A DNA stretch of 36,029 nucleotides from Rhodoplanes elegans (GCF_016653355.1 NZ_NHSK01000141.1:1-36029); one strand, 5' to 3'. Shown: positions 25,434 through 33,576, counted from the stretch's first letter. Made by a program: numbers and translations. Notes: a model not told the origin generated them from the letters alone.

Positions 25434-26048
25434 TTACGCCGAGCAGCGCACCTTGGTGGCGGTGCGGCCCCAGCCCTTGAGCGACGACCAGATGGCGCGC
25501 TCCAGGCGGAAGCGGTCGAACGGCGCCGACGAGCGGATGGCGCGGATGCGGTGCAGCTCGACCCCGGTCCACTGGAAGCCGCACTTCTCCAGCACCCGGC
25601 GCGACCTCGGGTTCGAGGTGCGGGCGCCGGCGACGACCGTCTCGACGCCATGCTCGCCGAAGGCGTGGTCGATCAGGGCGCGGGCCGCCTCGGTGGCGTA
25701 GCCGCGGCCCCAATGGGGGGCGCCGAGCCAGTAGCCGATCTCCGGCGTCTCATCGGTCGTCCAGCGCAGCGCGCAGGAGCCGAGCACGGCGCCGTCGTCG
25801 GCCCGGGTGATCAGGAACGTGTCCTCGCCGCCGTCCAGGTTGCTGACGGCGATCCAGTCCTCGGCGTCGCCGAGACCGTAGGGATGCGGAATACGCAACG
25901 TGTTCTCGGCGATCCGGCGGTCGTCGGCGAGCGTCGCTACGGCTTTTGCGTCCTCGAGGCGCGGCGCTCGCAGAATCAGCCGGTCGGTCTCGAGGACGAG
26001 GCTACATGCCTCGTGCAGGCCGCCCCTGGGTCGTTCGAGGATGGTCAT
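25434..26048 (-). CDS. GNAT family N-acetyltransferase (RimJ/RimL-like)
   Basis: A 204-aa acetyltransferase of the RimJ/RimL-type GNAT group, which acetylates protein N-termini or small amines; the substrate here is unknown. The fold is visible from LETDRLILRAPRLEDAKAVATLA, through GSCALRWTT and EIGYWLGAPHWGRGYATEAARALI (acetyl-CoA pyrophosphate loop), to NPRSRRVLEKCGFQWTG. I chose the ATG at 26048 because GGAG stands 7 nt upstream; the longer open frame beyond it runs through the rpmA terminator. It sits between rpmA and obgE, as in many Hyphomicrobiales, except that a toxin-antitoxin pair now follows it. Confidence 0.92.
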   Translation of the reverse strand: MTILERPRGGLHEACSLVLETDRLILRAPRLEDAKAVATLADDRRIAENTLRIPHPYGLGDAEDWIAVSNLDGGEDTFLITRADDGAVLGSCALRWTTDETPEIGYWLGAPHWGRGYATEAARALIDHAFGEHGVETVVAGARTSNPRSRRVLEKCGFQWTGVELHRIRAIRSSAPFDRFRLERAIWSSLKGWGRTATKVRCSA

Positions 26049-26093
26049 GGCGGGCTCCGTGTTCCAACTGGAAGTGATCGGTGCTGGACGTTC

Positions 26094-26137
26094 AAAACGA
26101 GAAGGGGAGGCCGGCGCTCTCCGGTCTCCCCTTCTCG
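26094..26137 (-). terminator. Rho-independent terminator after rpmA
   Basis: A 12-bp perfect stem (26098-26109 with 26126-26137) followed on the minus strand by TTTT (complement of 26094-26097). It lies about 67 nt past the rpmA stop and ends the rplU-rpmA transcript before the GNAT gene. Confidence 0.85.
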
Positions 26138-26204
26138 GAACCCGCTTGTCCTTCGCGGATCCGCCGGGAGACTTGCGCCGGCGGACCCCGAAGTGATCCA
26201 CCGT

Positions 26205-26480
26205 CTACTCGGCCGCAGCCTGCGTCGTCGCCGGTACCACCGACACGTAGGTGCGGCCCTGGGCTTTGGTACGGTACGAAATCGTGCCGTCGACGAGCGC
26301 GAAGAGAGTGTGGTCCTTGCCGAGGCCGACGTTCACGCCCGGATGCCACTTGGTGCCGCGTTGACGCACGATGATGTTTCCCGCCCGGCAGCGCTCGCCA
26401 CCGAACATCTTCACGCCGAGGCGCTGACCAGCCGAATCGCGGCCGTTGCGCGAGGAGCCGCCTGCTTTTTTGTGAGCCAT
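26205..26480 (-). CDS. rpmA: 50S ribosomal protein L27
   Basis: A ribosomal protein whose N-terminus reaches the peptidyl-transferase centre. The protein is 91 aa and starts directly with [18 protein letters not shown], so it has no cleavable Firmicutes-type extension. [29 protein letters not shown] and [12 protein letters not shown] are the family core. The extended tail is [11 protein letters not shown]. It follows rplU after 100 bp on the same strand and is closed by a strong terminator. Confidence 0.98.
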   Translation of the reverse strand: MAHKKAGGSSRNGRDSAGQRLGVKMFGGERCRAGNIIVRQRGTKWHPGVNVGLGKDHTLFALVDGTISYRTKAQGRTYVSVVPATTQAAAE

Positions 26481-26580
26481 CGCTCGAATCCGTTTCGATC
26501 TAGGGGTCTACCGACGAACTGTGACCAAATCATCACCGGGCCGGACACGAAGAGTTAACCGCGCCGGCCCCGCTCCCGTC

Positions 26581-26913
26581 TCACTCCGCCGCGGCCGCCT
26601 TGCCGTCGGTGAGAATGGAGGTGATGCGGACCAGCGTGAAGTCCTGGCGATGCCCGCGCTTGCGCCGCGAGTTCTTGCGGCGGCGCTTCTTGAAGGCGAT
26701 CACCTTGGGGCCACGGCCCTGGCGGACGATCGTGCCGGCCACCGAGGCGCCCGCGACGGTCGGGACGCCGAGCAGGGTCTCGTCCCCGCCGACCACCAGA
26801 ACCTCGCCGAACGTCACGGTGTCGCCGGTCTCGCCCGCGACGGTGTCGACCTGCAGCAGGTCGTTCTCGACCACGCGGTACTGCTTCCCGCCGGTCTTGA
26901 TGACTGCGAACAT
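26581..26913 (-). CDS. rplU: 50S ribosomal protein L21
   Basis: A ribosomal protein that binds 23S rRNA. The protein is 110 aa, with [14 protein letters not shown] at the start, then [16 protein letters not shown]. The basic loop [17 protein letters not shown] and the closing TLVRITSIL are both present. The ATG is fixed by GAGGACAG upstream; the open frame beyond it is leader. It is the first gene of the rplU-rpmA operon, preceded by a long leader with two stable hairpins. Confidence 0.98.
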   Translation of the reverse strand: MFAVIKTGGKQYRVVENDLLQVDTVAGETGDTVTFGEVLVVGGDETLLGVPTVAGASVAGTIVRQGRGPKVIAFKKRRRKNSRRKRGHRQDFTLVRITSILTDGKAAAAE

Positions 26914-27293
26914 CTTTCTGTCCTCGTGTTCGGATCCGGCCTTTGAGGGGCCGGCTTCTTTCAGTCGGTTGCACGGTCGGCCGCGCGAGCAGCCGAATTC
27001 GGAAGCCTTGCCAGAGACTTGCGCTCGGGGAGCGCAAGCCGGCGCGGCCATGTGGGAAGGCGCGGGGCCTTTCGGGACCCGCGCCGCACGACGGGTTTAT
27101 GGCGACGGCTCCCGGCCGAGTCAAGGAACGCGCGGCGATTCGGCCGAGGGTTGTCGCGCCCGAACCCGTCGTCGGGCCTCGCATCACGGCCGGTGACCCG
27201 ACTCCAATCACCGATCGCATGGCCCTTGTGTCGGCGCGGCCGGTTCTGTAGAAGTCCGTCCCGCCGGGCGGCGACGCCCGCACTCGGCCCCGC
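26914..27293. other. 380-bp gene-free region: rplU leader and tRNA promoter
   Basis: No gene is seen. Next to rplU (minus strand) the leader can form two hairpins: CCGGCC / GGCCGG (26936-26941 with 26949-26954) and CTTGCGCT / AGCGCAAG (27018-27025 with 27031-27038). Toward the tRNA (plus strand) lies a probable promoter at 27226-27254. The remainder (27040-27220) has no structure I can interpret. A regulatory leader for the L21 operon is possible but not shown. Confidence 0.5.
27226..27254 (+). promoter_or_regulatory. Predicted promoter of tRNA-Ser
   Basis: TTGTGT (27226-27231), a 17-nt spacer and TAGAAG (27249-27254), with the tRNA 5' end 39 nt further on. This is a fair match to a housekeeping sigma promoter in spacing, and moderate in sequence. 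Confidence 0.45.
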
Positions 27294-27383
27294 GGAGAGG
27301 TGGCAGAGTGGTTGAATGCACCGCACTCGAAATGCGGCATACGGGTAACCGTATCGGGAGTTCGAATCTCCCCCTCTCCGCCA
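27294..27383 (+). tRNA. tRNA-Ser (anticodon CGA)
   Basis: A complete class II tRNA of 90 nt including an encoded CCA. The acceptor stem GGAGAGG (27294-27300) pairs with CCTCTCC (27373-27379), followed by discriminator G and CCA. The anticodon arm CCGCACT-CGA-AATGCGG reads UCG serine codons. The long variable arm (CATACGGGTAACCGTATC) and T arm GGGAG-TTCGAAT-CTCCC are normal for tRNA-Ser. There is no integrase gene or direct repeat nearby to suggest an integration site. Confidence 0.97.
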
Positions 27384-27497
27384 CTCGCGCTTCACCGATT
27401 CCGTAACATCGACGGCGCCCCGGCTTCGCCGCCGCGACGCGCTGGCGTCGCCGGCTCGGTCCGGCCGCCGTCCGCCACGTCCGAAAAGCCCGTCCGC

Positions 27498-29120
27498 ATG
27501 ATCCGCCTCGATTCCGTCTCCAAGCAGAACGGCCACCATCTCCTGTTCGTCGAGGCCTCGGCGGCGATCCAGCGTGGCGAGAAGGTCGGGCTGGTCGGCC
27601 CCAACGGCGCCGGCAAGACGACGCTGTTCCGGATGATCACCGGCGAGGAGCCGCCCGACGAGGGCCAGGTGGCGGTCGATCGCGGCGTCACCATCGGCTA
27701 TTTCAGCCAGGACGTCGGCGAGATGGCCGGCCGCAGCGCCCTCTACGAGGTGATGGACGGCGCCGGCCCGGTGAGCGCCGTCGCGGCCGAGCTGAAGGAG
27801 CTCGAGCACGCGCTCGCCGACCCCGATCGCGCCGACGAGATGGAGGCGATCATCGAGCGCTACGGCGAGGTGCAGCACCGGTTTCAAGAACTCGATGGCT
27901 ACACCCTCGAGGCGCGTGCCCGGGAAGTGCTGGGCGGGCTCGGCTTCGACGAGGCCATGCAGGAGGGCGACGTCGGCGCGCTGTCGGGCGGCTGGAAGAT
28001 GCGGGTCGCGCTCGCCCGGATTCTTCTCATGCGCCCCGACGCCATGCTGCTCGACGAGCCGTCGAACCATCTCGACATCGAGAGCCTGATCTGGCTCGAG
28101 CAGTTCCTGAAGGGCTACGAGGGCGCCCTGGTGATGACCTCGCACGACCGCGCCTTCATGAACCGGGTCGTCGACAAGATCGTCGAGATCGACGGCGGCT
28201 CGCTCACCACCTACACGGGCGACTACGAGTTCTACGAGGGCCAGCGGGCGCTCGCCGAGAAGCAGCAGCAGGCGCAGTTCGAGCGTCAGCAGGCGATGCT
28301 GGCCAAGGAGATCAAGTTCATCGAGCGCTTCAAGGCGCGCGCCTCGCACGCAGCCCAGGTTCAGAGTCGTGTGAAGAAGCTCGAGAAGATCGAGAAGGTC
28401 GAGCCGCCGCGCCGGCGCCAGACCGTGCTGTTCGATTTTCCCCCCGCGCCGCGCTCCGGCGAGGACGTCGTGAGCCTGAAGGGCGTGCACAAGGGCTACG
28501 GGTCGAAGCGCATCTACGAGGGGCTCGACTTCATGGTGCGGCGGCGCGAACGCTGGTGCGTGATGGGCGTCAACGGCGCCGGAAAGTCGACGCTGCTCAA
28601 GCTCGTCGCCGGCGCGACCGACCCCGACGCCGGCAGCGTCACGGTCGGCGGCAGCGTCAAGCTCGGCTACTTCGCCCAGCATGCGATGGATCTGCTCGAC
28701 GGCGACCGCACCGTGTTCGAGCAGATGGAGGACAGTTTCCCGCAGGCCGGCCAGGGCTCGCTGCGCACGCTCGCCGGCTGCTTCGGCTTCTCGGGCGACG
28801 ACGTGGAGAAGCGCTGCCGCGTGCTCTCCGGCGGCGAGAAGGCGCGCCTGGTGATGGCGCTGATGCTCTACGATCCGCCCAACTTCCTGGTGCTCGACGA
28901 GCCGACCAACCATCTCGATATCACGACCAAGCAGATGCTGATCGGCGCGCTGGCGAACTACGAAGGCACCATGCTGTTCGTCTCGCACGACCGGCATTTC
29001 CTCGCCGCGCTGTCGAACCGGGTGCTGGAGCTGACGCCGGACGGCGTCCACCAGTACGGCGGCGGCTACACCGAATACGTCGCCCGCACCGGCCACGAGG
29101 CGCCGGGCTTGCGGAACTGA
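27498..29120 (+). CDS. ABC-F family ATPase (YbiT-like)
   Basis: A soluble, 540-aa protein with two ABC domains and no membrane part. ABC-F proteins act on the ribosome, easing stalled translation or mediating antibiotic protection. Walker A motifs are GPNGAGKTT (about residue 34) and GVNGAGKST (about 356). Signatures are LSGGWKMRVALAR and LSGGEKARLVMAL, and Walker B motifs LLDEPSNHLD and VLDEPTNHLD. The linker (about 235-305, rich in Glu, Gln, Lys and Arg with ARASHAAQVQSR) is the P-site tRNA interaction motif. The size and short C-terminus favour the YbiT group over Uup or EttA. The start is M-I-R-L-D; the open frame upstream crosses the tRNA and is not coding. Confidence 0.93.
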   Translation: MIRLDSVSKQNGHHLLFVEASAAIQRGEKVGLVGPNGAGKTTLFRMITGEEPPDEGQVAVDRGVTIGYFSQDVGEMAGRSALYEVMDGAGPVSAVAAELKELEHALADPDRADEMEAIIERYGEVQHRFQELDGYTLEARAREVLGGLGFDEAMQEGDVGALSGGWKMRVALARILLMRPDAMLLDEPSNHLDIESLIWLEQFLKGYEGALVMTSHDRAFMNRVVDKIVEIDGGSLTTYTGDYEFYEGQRALAEKQQQAQFERQQAMLAKEIKFIERFKARASHAAQVQSRVKKLEKIEKVEPPRRRQTVLFDFPPAPRSGEDVVSLKGVHKGYGSKRIYEGLDFMVRRRERWCVMGVNGAGKSTLLKLVAGATDPDAGSVTVGGSVKLGYFAQHAMDLLDGDRTVFEQMEDSFPQAGQGSLRTLAGCFGFSGDDVEKRCRVLSGGEKARLVMALMLYDPPNFLVLDEPTNHLDITTKQMLIGALANYEGTMLFVSHDRHFLAALSNRVLELTPDGVHQYGGGYTEYVARTGHEAPGLRN

Positions 29121-29218
29121 TCAGCGTCGTAGGGTGTGTACGCGACGCGTGCCCACCCGGCCGCATCGGGACGGTGGCGCTGGTATCCTCTGACGCCGCG
29201 GCGCGTGCGGCGCGGCTC

Positions 29219-29239
29219 CCTCTCCCCGGCGGGGAGAGG
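29219..29239. repeat. Short perfect palindrome CCTCTCCCC-GGC-GGGGAGAGG
   Basis: 9-bp perfect arms (29219-29227, 29231-29239) with a 3-nt loop lie between the convergent ABC-F and MOSC genes. It resembles the palindrome at 35972-35994. It could slow transcription but has no T tract, so I call it a repeat and not a terminator. Confidence 0.7.
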
Positions 29240-29276
29240 TGAAACGAGGGCGCCGCAGACTCCCGCGCTCTAAAAA

Positions 29277-29861
29277 TCACGCCGTCGCGCCGGCCGGCAC
29301 CGGCGGCACGTAGACCAGCGGGCGGTGCGGCAGCGGCGGCAGTTCGATCGTGATCGGGTCGTTCGGCCGCACCTCGCCGCCTCTGATCACGACGCTCATC
29401 ACGCCGCATTTGAGCGCGACACCCATCGGGCCGCGCTCGACCATGTGCTTCAAGAGTCCCTTCTGGAAATTGTCGATCTGCACGCACGGGTTCCGCAGGC
29501 CCGTCAGTTCGATCACGGCGTCGGATCCGAGACGCAACCGGGTGCCGGTGGGCAGCGCCAGCAGATCGATGTTGCGAGTCGAGATGTTCTCGCCGAGCTC
29601 GCCGGGCCGCACGACATGGCCCTTGCCGGCCAGCTCCTCCAGCGTCTCCGCCCCGATCAGATGGACCTGCCGCAGGTTCGGGGTCGGGCCGAAGCGGCGG
29701 ATGTGATAGAGGTGCTGATCGGTGGCGCCGGCATGCGCGTCGCCCTCGACGCCCAGATTCTCGATCAGGCGGATCCACAGGCTGGGCGGCTTGCTGAACG
29801 CGTGCTTCGCGCCGGCGTGGACGGAGGAGACGGTCGGTCGCGCAGTCGCGTCGGTCGGCAC
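29277..29861 (-). CDS. MOSC domain-containing protein
   Basis: A 194-aa protein made of a single MOSC (molybdenum cofactor sulfurase C-terminal) domain, a beta-barrel that can bind pyranopterin cofactor or carry sulfur. Family features are GVEGDAHAGATDQHLY, VHLIGAETLEEL, ELGENISTRNIDLLALPTGTRLRLG, and the conserved Cys126 in GLRNPCVQID, the proposed cofactor/sulfur-binding residue. It is of the YiiM-like stand-alone type, and its substrate is not known. The GTG at 29861 has GAGG 6 nt ahead, which supports this start. It converges on the ABC-F gene and diverges from the PepSY gene. Confidence 0.9.
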   Translation of the reverse strand: MPTDATARPTVSSVHAGAKHAFSKPPSLWIRLIENLGVEGDAHAGATDQHLYHIRRFGPTPNLRQVHLIGAETLEELAGKGHVVRPGELGENISTRNIDLLALPTGTRLRLGSDAVIELTGLRNPCVQIDNFQKGLLKHMVERGPMGVALKCGVMSVVIRGGEVRPNDPITIELPPLPHRPLVYVPPVPAGATA

Positions 29862-30071
29862 GGATCACCTCGAGGTTGCCGGACGTCCGGTCCGATTCAT
29901 CACCGCCACAGTGTTTCCGGTCGACGGACGTAGCCCATCGGCGGCCTTGATCCAAGTCGCCGTCAGCCGGCCGTCAGGGGCGGTGCGGCAATACGGGGGC
30001 CGAGAGTTCACGAGACTCGCCCGGCCGAGGCTGTTGCCCGCGCGCCGGACGAGCGACTGTTCGGAGCCGTC
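29862..30071. other. Divergent intergenic region MOSC / PepSY gene
   Basis: 210 bp that must carry both promoters. I see no convincing boxes, inverted repeats or metal-regulator operators. The last 20 bp hold the GGAG ribosome-binding site of the PepSY gene. Confidence 0.45.
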
Positions 30072-30983
30072 ATGTCGCGCCCGCTGCTTCTTCGGCTGCA
30101 CCGCTGGATCACCCTGGTCTTCGCGCTGCCGCTCGCCGTCGTCCTGGTCACCGGGCTGATCCTGTCGTTCGAGCCGATGATCGCCGGCCAAAAGCCCGGC
30201 AGCGTCACGGCGGCGCAGCTCGACGGGCTGATCGCCCGCCACGACCCCGACGGCAAGGCGCGCGGCGTCGCGTTGCGGCCCTACGACGGCTCGCTGATGA
30301 TCTCCGGCGTGCGGCCCCAGCCGATCGTGGTCGACCTCGCCACCGGTGCCGAGCGCGCCGACATCGGCCCGCTCGCCCGGACGCTCCTCACCTCGCGGCA
30401 GGTCCACGAGCGGCTGATCTACGAGCTCGGCTGGCTGGTGACGGCCAGCACCATCGCCATGCTGGTGGTCGCCGTGCTGGGCATCCTGATGGGCTGGCCA
30501 CGGTTCGCCAACACGCTCGGCGGCTGGCACAAGGGGATGGCATGGATCGGGTTGCCACTGGTGATCCTGAGCCCGCTCACCGGGCTGGCGCTCGCCTTCG
30601 GCATCTCGTTCACGGGGGCGCCGCCGGCGGCCGGCCCGGTCGTGCCGCTGCGCGAGGCGGTCGGCATGGTGACGGCCCGGCACGACGCCTCGTCGCTGCT
30701 GTGGCTGCGCCAGCGCGGCCGGGCGCTGCTCGCCCGCGTCGACGACGGCGGCGAGTACAAGGTCTACGCGGTCGGCCGCGCCGGGCTGGTCGAGACCGGG
30801 CGCAACTGGCCGCGGCTGATCCACGAGGGCAACTGGGCGGGCGTCTGGTCGGCGCTGATCAACGTGGTCACGTCGTTCGCCCTGATCGGCCTGATGGGTA
30901 CGGGCCTCTGGCTGTGGGGGCGCCGGCAGGTGCGGCGGTTGCAGAACCGGAGCCGGGCGGGAGCCAAGACGGCGGCGGCGTGA
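30072..30983 (+). CDS. PepSY-associated membrane protein
   Basis: A 303-aa integral membrane protein of the PepSY-associated TM family, relatives of which occur near iron and siderophore uptake genes and may act as heme-bearing ferric reductases. Four membrane segments lie at about 10-33, 122-143, 153-176 and 258-283. Conserved histidines sit at their ends: LHRWITL (first), VHERL (before second), WHKGM (third) and IHEGNW (before fourth). The PepSY-like periplasmic loop is about 178-250. The ATG follows GGAG at 6 nt. No iron gene is adjacent here, so the role stays general. A basic tail ends the protein on the cytoplasmic side. Confidence 0.88.
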   Translation: MSRPLLLRLHRWITLVFALPLAVVLVTGLILSFEPMIAGQKPGSVTAAQLDGLIARHDPDGKARGVALRPYDGSLMISGVRPQPIVVDLATGAERADIGPLARTLLTSRQVHERLIYELGWLVTASTIAMLVVAVLGILMGWPRFANTLGGWHKGMAWIGLPLVILSPLTGLALAFGISFTGAPPAAGPVVPLREAVGMVTARHDASSLLWLRQRGRALLARVDDGGEYKVYAVGRAGLVETGRNWPRLIHEGNWAGVWSALINVVTSFALIGLMGTGLWLWGRRQVRRLQNRSRAGAKTAAA

Positions 30984-31016
30984 TCACGAGTCCTTTGCCG
31001 ACTGCATCCGACGCAT

Positions 31017-31137
31017 CCCCGTCATCCTGAGGTGCTCGCGCAGCGAGCCTCGAAGGATGCGGCCCGAGAATCGACACAGGTGCCCGGGCCGTCGCCCTTC
31101 GAGGCCCGGCTTCGCCGGGCACCTCAGGGTGACGGGG
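31017..31137. repeat. Palindromic repeat, second family (CCCCGTCATCCTGAGGT type)
   Basis: A 121-bp nested palindrome between convergent genes. The outer arms are 31017-31033 and 31121-31137 (16 of 17 match). The middle arms CTCGAAGGATGCGGCCCG (31049-31066) and 31085-31103 match with one insertion and a few mismatches. Side stem-loops GCTCGCGCAGCGAGC and GCCCGGCTTCGCCGGGC lie on either flank, so a cruciform is possible. This style of repeat is scattered in intergenic DNA of Bradyrhizobium and Rhodopseudomonas relatives. It differs in sequence from copies A and B. Confidence 0.9.
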
Positions 31138-31176
31138 AGAGTCGGTGCCAACAGTTATGGCGCGCCTCGTCCCGCC

Positions 31177-31917
31177 TCACCCCTCCGCCAGAATCTCCTT
31201 CAGCCGCGCGGCGTCGTGCGGGGCGGCGCTCTTCTGGTCGTTGTCGAAATAGACGTAGACGGTGCGCATCTGCTGCTGCCAGGTGCGGATGTGGTCGGCC
31301 CAGTCGCGCAGCGTCGCTTCGGGATAGCGGTCGCGATAGTCGCCCTGCGGGCCGTGCCCGCGCACATAGACATGGCGGGCGGTGAGCTGCCACGGCGTGC
31401 GGGCGTCGCGGTGGTCGGACAGGCACAGCGCGACGTCGTGCTGGCGCAGCAGCGCATAAACCTCGTCGTCGAACCAGCTCGGGTCGCGCACCTCGAGCAC
31501 GTAGGGGCGGCCGGGCGCCAGCAGGTCGAGGAAGGTCCGCAGCCGCTCGTGGTCGACGCCGAAGCGGGCCGGAAGCTGGAACAGCACCGGTCCGGCCTTC
31601 GGCCCGAGCGTGGCGAGCCGCGTCTCCATCAGCTTGAGGCTCTCGGCGGTGCGCGGCGACAGCCGCTTCCAATGGGTGATGAAGCGCGACGCCTTCCAGG
31701 CGAACACGAAGTTGTCCGGGGTCTGGTCGCGCCACGCCGAGACGGCGCCGAGCGGCGGCGTGCGGTAGAACGAGCCGTTGATCTCGGTGGTGGTGAAGCG
31801 GCCGCCGTACCAGGCGAGCCATTTCCGCTTGGGCAGGTCACCCGGAAAGAACACGCCGCGCCAGCCGTCGTAGCTCCAGCCCGAGGTTCCGATATGGACC
31901 GTCGAGGTATCTGGCAC
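31177..31917 (-). CDS. DUF72 family protein (YecE-like)
   Basis: A 246-aa protein of the DUF72 family, a TIM-barrel fold of unknown biochemical role. Typical stretches are VHIGTSGWSYDGWRGVFFP at the start, EINGSFYRTP, FVFAWKASRFITH, FQLPARF, LEVRDPSWFDDEVY and the C-terminal TVYVYFDNDQKSAAPHDA. The GTG at 31917 has a strong AAGGAGG 7 nt before it, which fixes the start; the longer frame beyond is not coding. It is divergent from proB and converges on the PepSY gene across a palindromic repeat. No function should be assigned from context. Confidence 0.9.
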   Translation of the reverse strand: MPDTSTVHIGTSGWSYDGWRGVFFPGDLPKRKWLAWYGGRFTTTEINGSFYRTPPLGAVSAWRDQTPDNFVFAWKASRFITHWKRLSPRTAESLKLMETRLATLGPKAGPVLFQLPARFGVDHERLRTFLDLLAPGRPYVLEVRDPSWFDDEVYALLRQHDVALCLSDHRDARTPWQLTARHVYVRGHGPQGDYRDRYPEATLRDWADHIRTWQQQMRTVYVYFDNDQKSAAPHDAARLKEILAEG

Positions 31918-32195
31918 GGGCCGGCCTCCTTTTTCCGCGCCGCTCTCGGGGCGACGCCAATGGCGGCACCAGACGGCCGCACTCGCGGTGTAAACCCCGG
32001 CGGCGCAACTCGGTTTCGCAGCAATCACGAGGCTTTACCGCGGCACCTCCGTGACGGCCGGCAGGACCGTCGCCTCGATTGCCAACCCGGGCCGGGTGTG
32101 GGATGCCAAGCCCATCGCTGTCGTTTTCAGGCCTGCCCGTCGTGCCGTTCGTGACCCGTCATCCGTCCTCGTCCAGAAGAACCGTCGGCCGCCAG
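31918..32195. other. Divergent intergenic region DUF72 gene / proB
   Basis: 278 bp with promoters of both genes expected. ATG codons at 32079 and 32103 are in frame with proB but look non-coding. I see no riboswitch-like structure or clear operator. Confidence 0.4.
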
Positions 32196-33371
32196 ATGTC
32201 CGGCTCCGTTCCTTCCGATGCCGCTCCGAGCGTCCCGGCCGCGCCGCCCGGCCGGCTGCCGGCGCTGCGCGACTTCGGCCGCATCGTCGTGAAGGTCGGC
32301 TCGGCCCTGCTGGTCGACCAGGAGACCGGGCTGAAGGCGGCGTGGCTCGCCTCGCTGGTCGAGGACATCGCCGGCCTGCACCAGGACGGCCGCGACGTGC
32401 TGGTCGTCTCGTCGGGCGCCATCGCGCTCGGCCGCTCGATGCTGCGGCTGCCGCGCGGCCCGCTGGCGCTGGAGGACAGCCAGGCGGCGGCTGCGATCGG
32501 CCAGATCGCGCTCGCCCGCATCTGGGCCGAGGCGCTCGGCCGCCACGGCATCACGGCCGGCCAGATCCTCGTGACGCTCGGCGACACCGAGGAGCGCCGC
32601 CGCTACCTCAACGCGCGCTCCACCATGGCGCGCCTGCTCGACTGGCGGGCCGTCCCGGTGATCAACGAGAACGACACGGTCGCCACCAACGAGATCCGCT
32701 ACGGCGACAACGACCGCCTCGCCGCGCGCGTCGCCACCATGGCGAGCGCCGATCTCTTGGTGCTGCTCTCCGACATCGACGGGCTCTACACGGCGCCGCC
32801 GGGGCAGAACCCGGACGCGACGCTGATCCCGGTGGTCGAGGGCATCACGCCGGAGATCGAGGCGATGGCGGGGGAATCGGCCTCCGAGCTCTCCAAGGGC
32901 GGCATGCGCACCAAGATCGAAGCGGCCAAGATCGCGACGACGGGCGGCACCCACATGGTGATCGCCTCCGGCCGGGTCGACCACCCGCTGCGCGCCGTCG
33001 CCGACGGGGCGCGCGCCACCTGGTTCCTGGCCGCCGGCAATCCCGTCACGTCGCGCAAGAAGTGGATCGCCGGCTCGCTGGAGCCGAAGGGCACGCTCGT
33101 CATCGACGCCGGCGCCGTGGCGGCGCTGCGCCGTGGCAAGAGCCTGCTGCCGGCCGGCATCGTGCGCATCGAGGGCGAGTTCTCCCGCGGCGATGCCGTG
33201 CTGGTGCGCGGGCCGGACGGCCACGAGATCGGCCGCGGCCTCGTCGCCTACGACGCCGCCGACGCCGAGCGCCTGCGCGGCCACTCCTCGGCCGACATCC
33301 CGAAGATCCTCGGCACCCACGGCCGCACCGCCGTGATCCACCGCGACGACCTCGTCGTGGCGTGGGGGTAG
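32196..33371 (+). CDS. proB: Glutamate 5-kinase ProB
   Basis: The first, feedback-regulated enzyme of proline synthesis, which phosphorylates glutamate. The protein is 391 aa. A Ser/Pro/Ala-rich leader of about 27 residues precedes the amino-acid kinase domain ([62 protein letters not shown], and [15 protein letters not shown]). A C-terminal PUA domain covers about 305-388 ([24 protein letters not shown]). The start ATG is uncertain, since in-frame ATGs at 32103 and 32079 exist and none has a good ribosome-binding site. Unlike in relatives, it is not next to proA or obgE but stands alone, followed by palindromic repeat B. Confidence 0.96.
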   Translation: MSGSVPSDAAPSVPAAPPGRLPALRDFGRIVVKVGSALLVDQETGLKAAWLASLVEDIAGLHQDGRDVLVVSSGAIALGRSMLRLPRGPLALEDSQAAAAIGQIALARIWAEALGRHGITAGQILVTLGDTEERRRYLNARSTMARLLDWRAVPVINENDTVATNEIRYGDNDRLAARVATMASADLLVLLSDIDGLYTAPPGQNPDATLIPVVEGITPEIEAMAGESASELSKGGMRTKIEAAKIATTGGTHMVIASGRVDHPLRAVADGARATWFLAAGNPVTSRKKWIAGSLEPKGTLVIDAGAVAALRRGKSLLPAGIVRIEGEFSRGDAVLVRGPDGHEIGRGLVAYDAADAERLRGHSSADIPKILGTHGRTAVIHRDDLVVAWG

Positions 33372-33388
33372 GGTCGGGCGCACGCGCC

Positions 33389-33576
33389 CGTGTCCCGGGC
33401 GGAGCGCATCGCGAAGCGAGGCGCGCAGACCCGGGACCCAGGGCGACAGCGTAAAGCCAAGCCGCGCATGTCCGCGCTGCCGGCATGTGTTCCCGATATG
33501 AAGAGCGTGTCGCCCGGGGCTCCTGGGTCCCGGGTCTGCGCACGCCGCTGACGCGGCGCGCTCCGCCCGGGACACG
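33389..33576. repeat. Large palindromic repeat, copy B (downstream of proB)
   Basis: A 188-bp nested palindrome. The outer arms are 19-bp perfect (33389-33407 with 33558-33576). The inner arms match at 20 of 21 (33423-33443 with 33521-33541) and contain CCCGGGACCCAGG. A third pair, GGGCGACA (33441-33448) / TGTCGCCC (33508-33515), lies inside. Stem-loops TCGC-GAA-GCGA and CGCCGC-TGAC-GCGGCG sit on the flanks. It shares the outer GTGTCCCGG and inner CCGGG-CCCAGG themes with copy A. It fills the gap between convergent proB and ccmG. Confidence 0.92.

Noticed and set aside
25419-25435. Hairpin AACGCAC / GTGCGTT at the end of the GNAT gene as a terminator
   Set aside because: On the minus strand the stem is followed by CAAGG, not a T run, and it overlaps the GNAT stop codon; it may be chance pairing.
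27294-27383. tRNA-Ser as the attachment site of an integrated island
   Set aside because: No integrase, no repeated 3' tRNA end downstream, and the following gene is an ordinary core ABC-F ATPase.
29219-29239. Palindrome between ABC-F and MOSC genes as an intrinsic terminator
   Set aside because: The stem is perfect but neither side has a T tract; similar palindromes occur away from gene ends (35972-35994).
32040-32195. Riboswitch or attenuator before proB
   Set aside because: No leader peptide rich in proline codons with alternative hairpins, and no known riboswitch core could be recognised.
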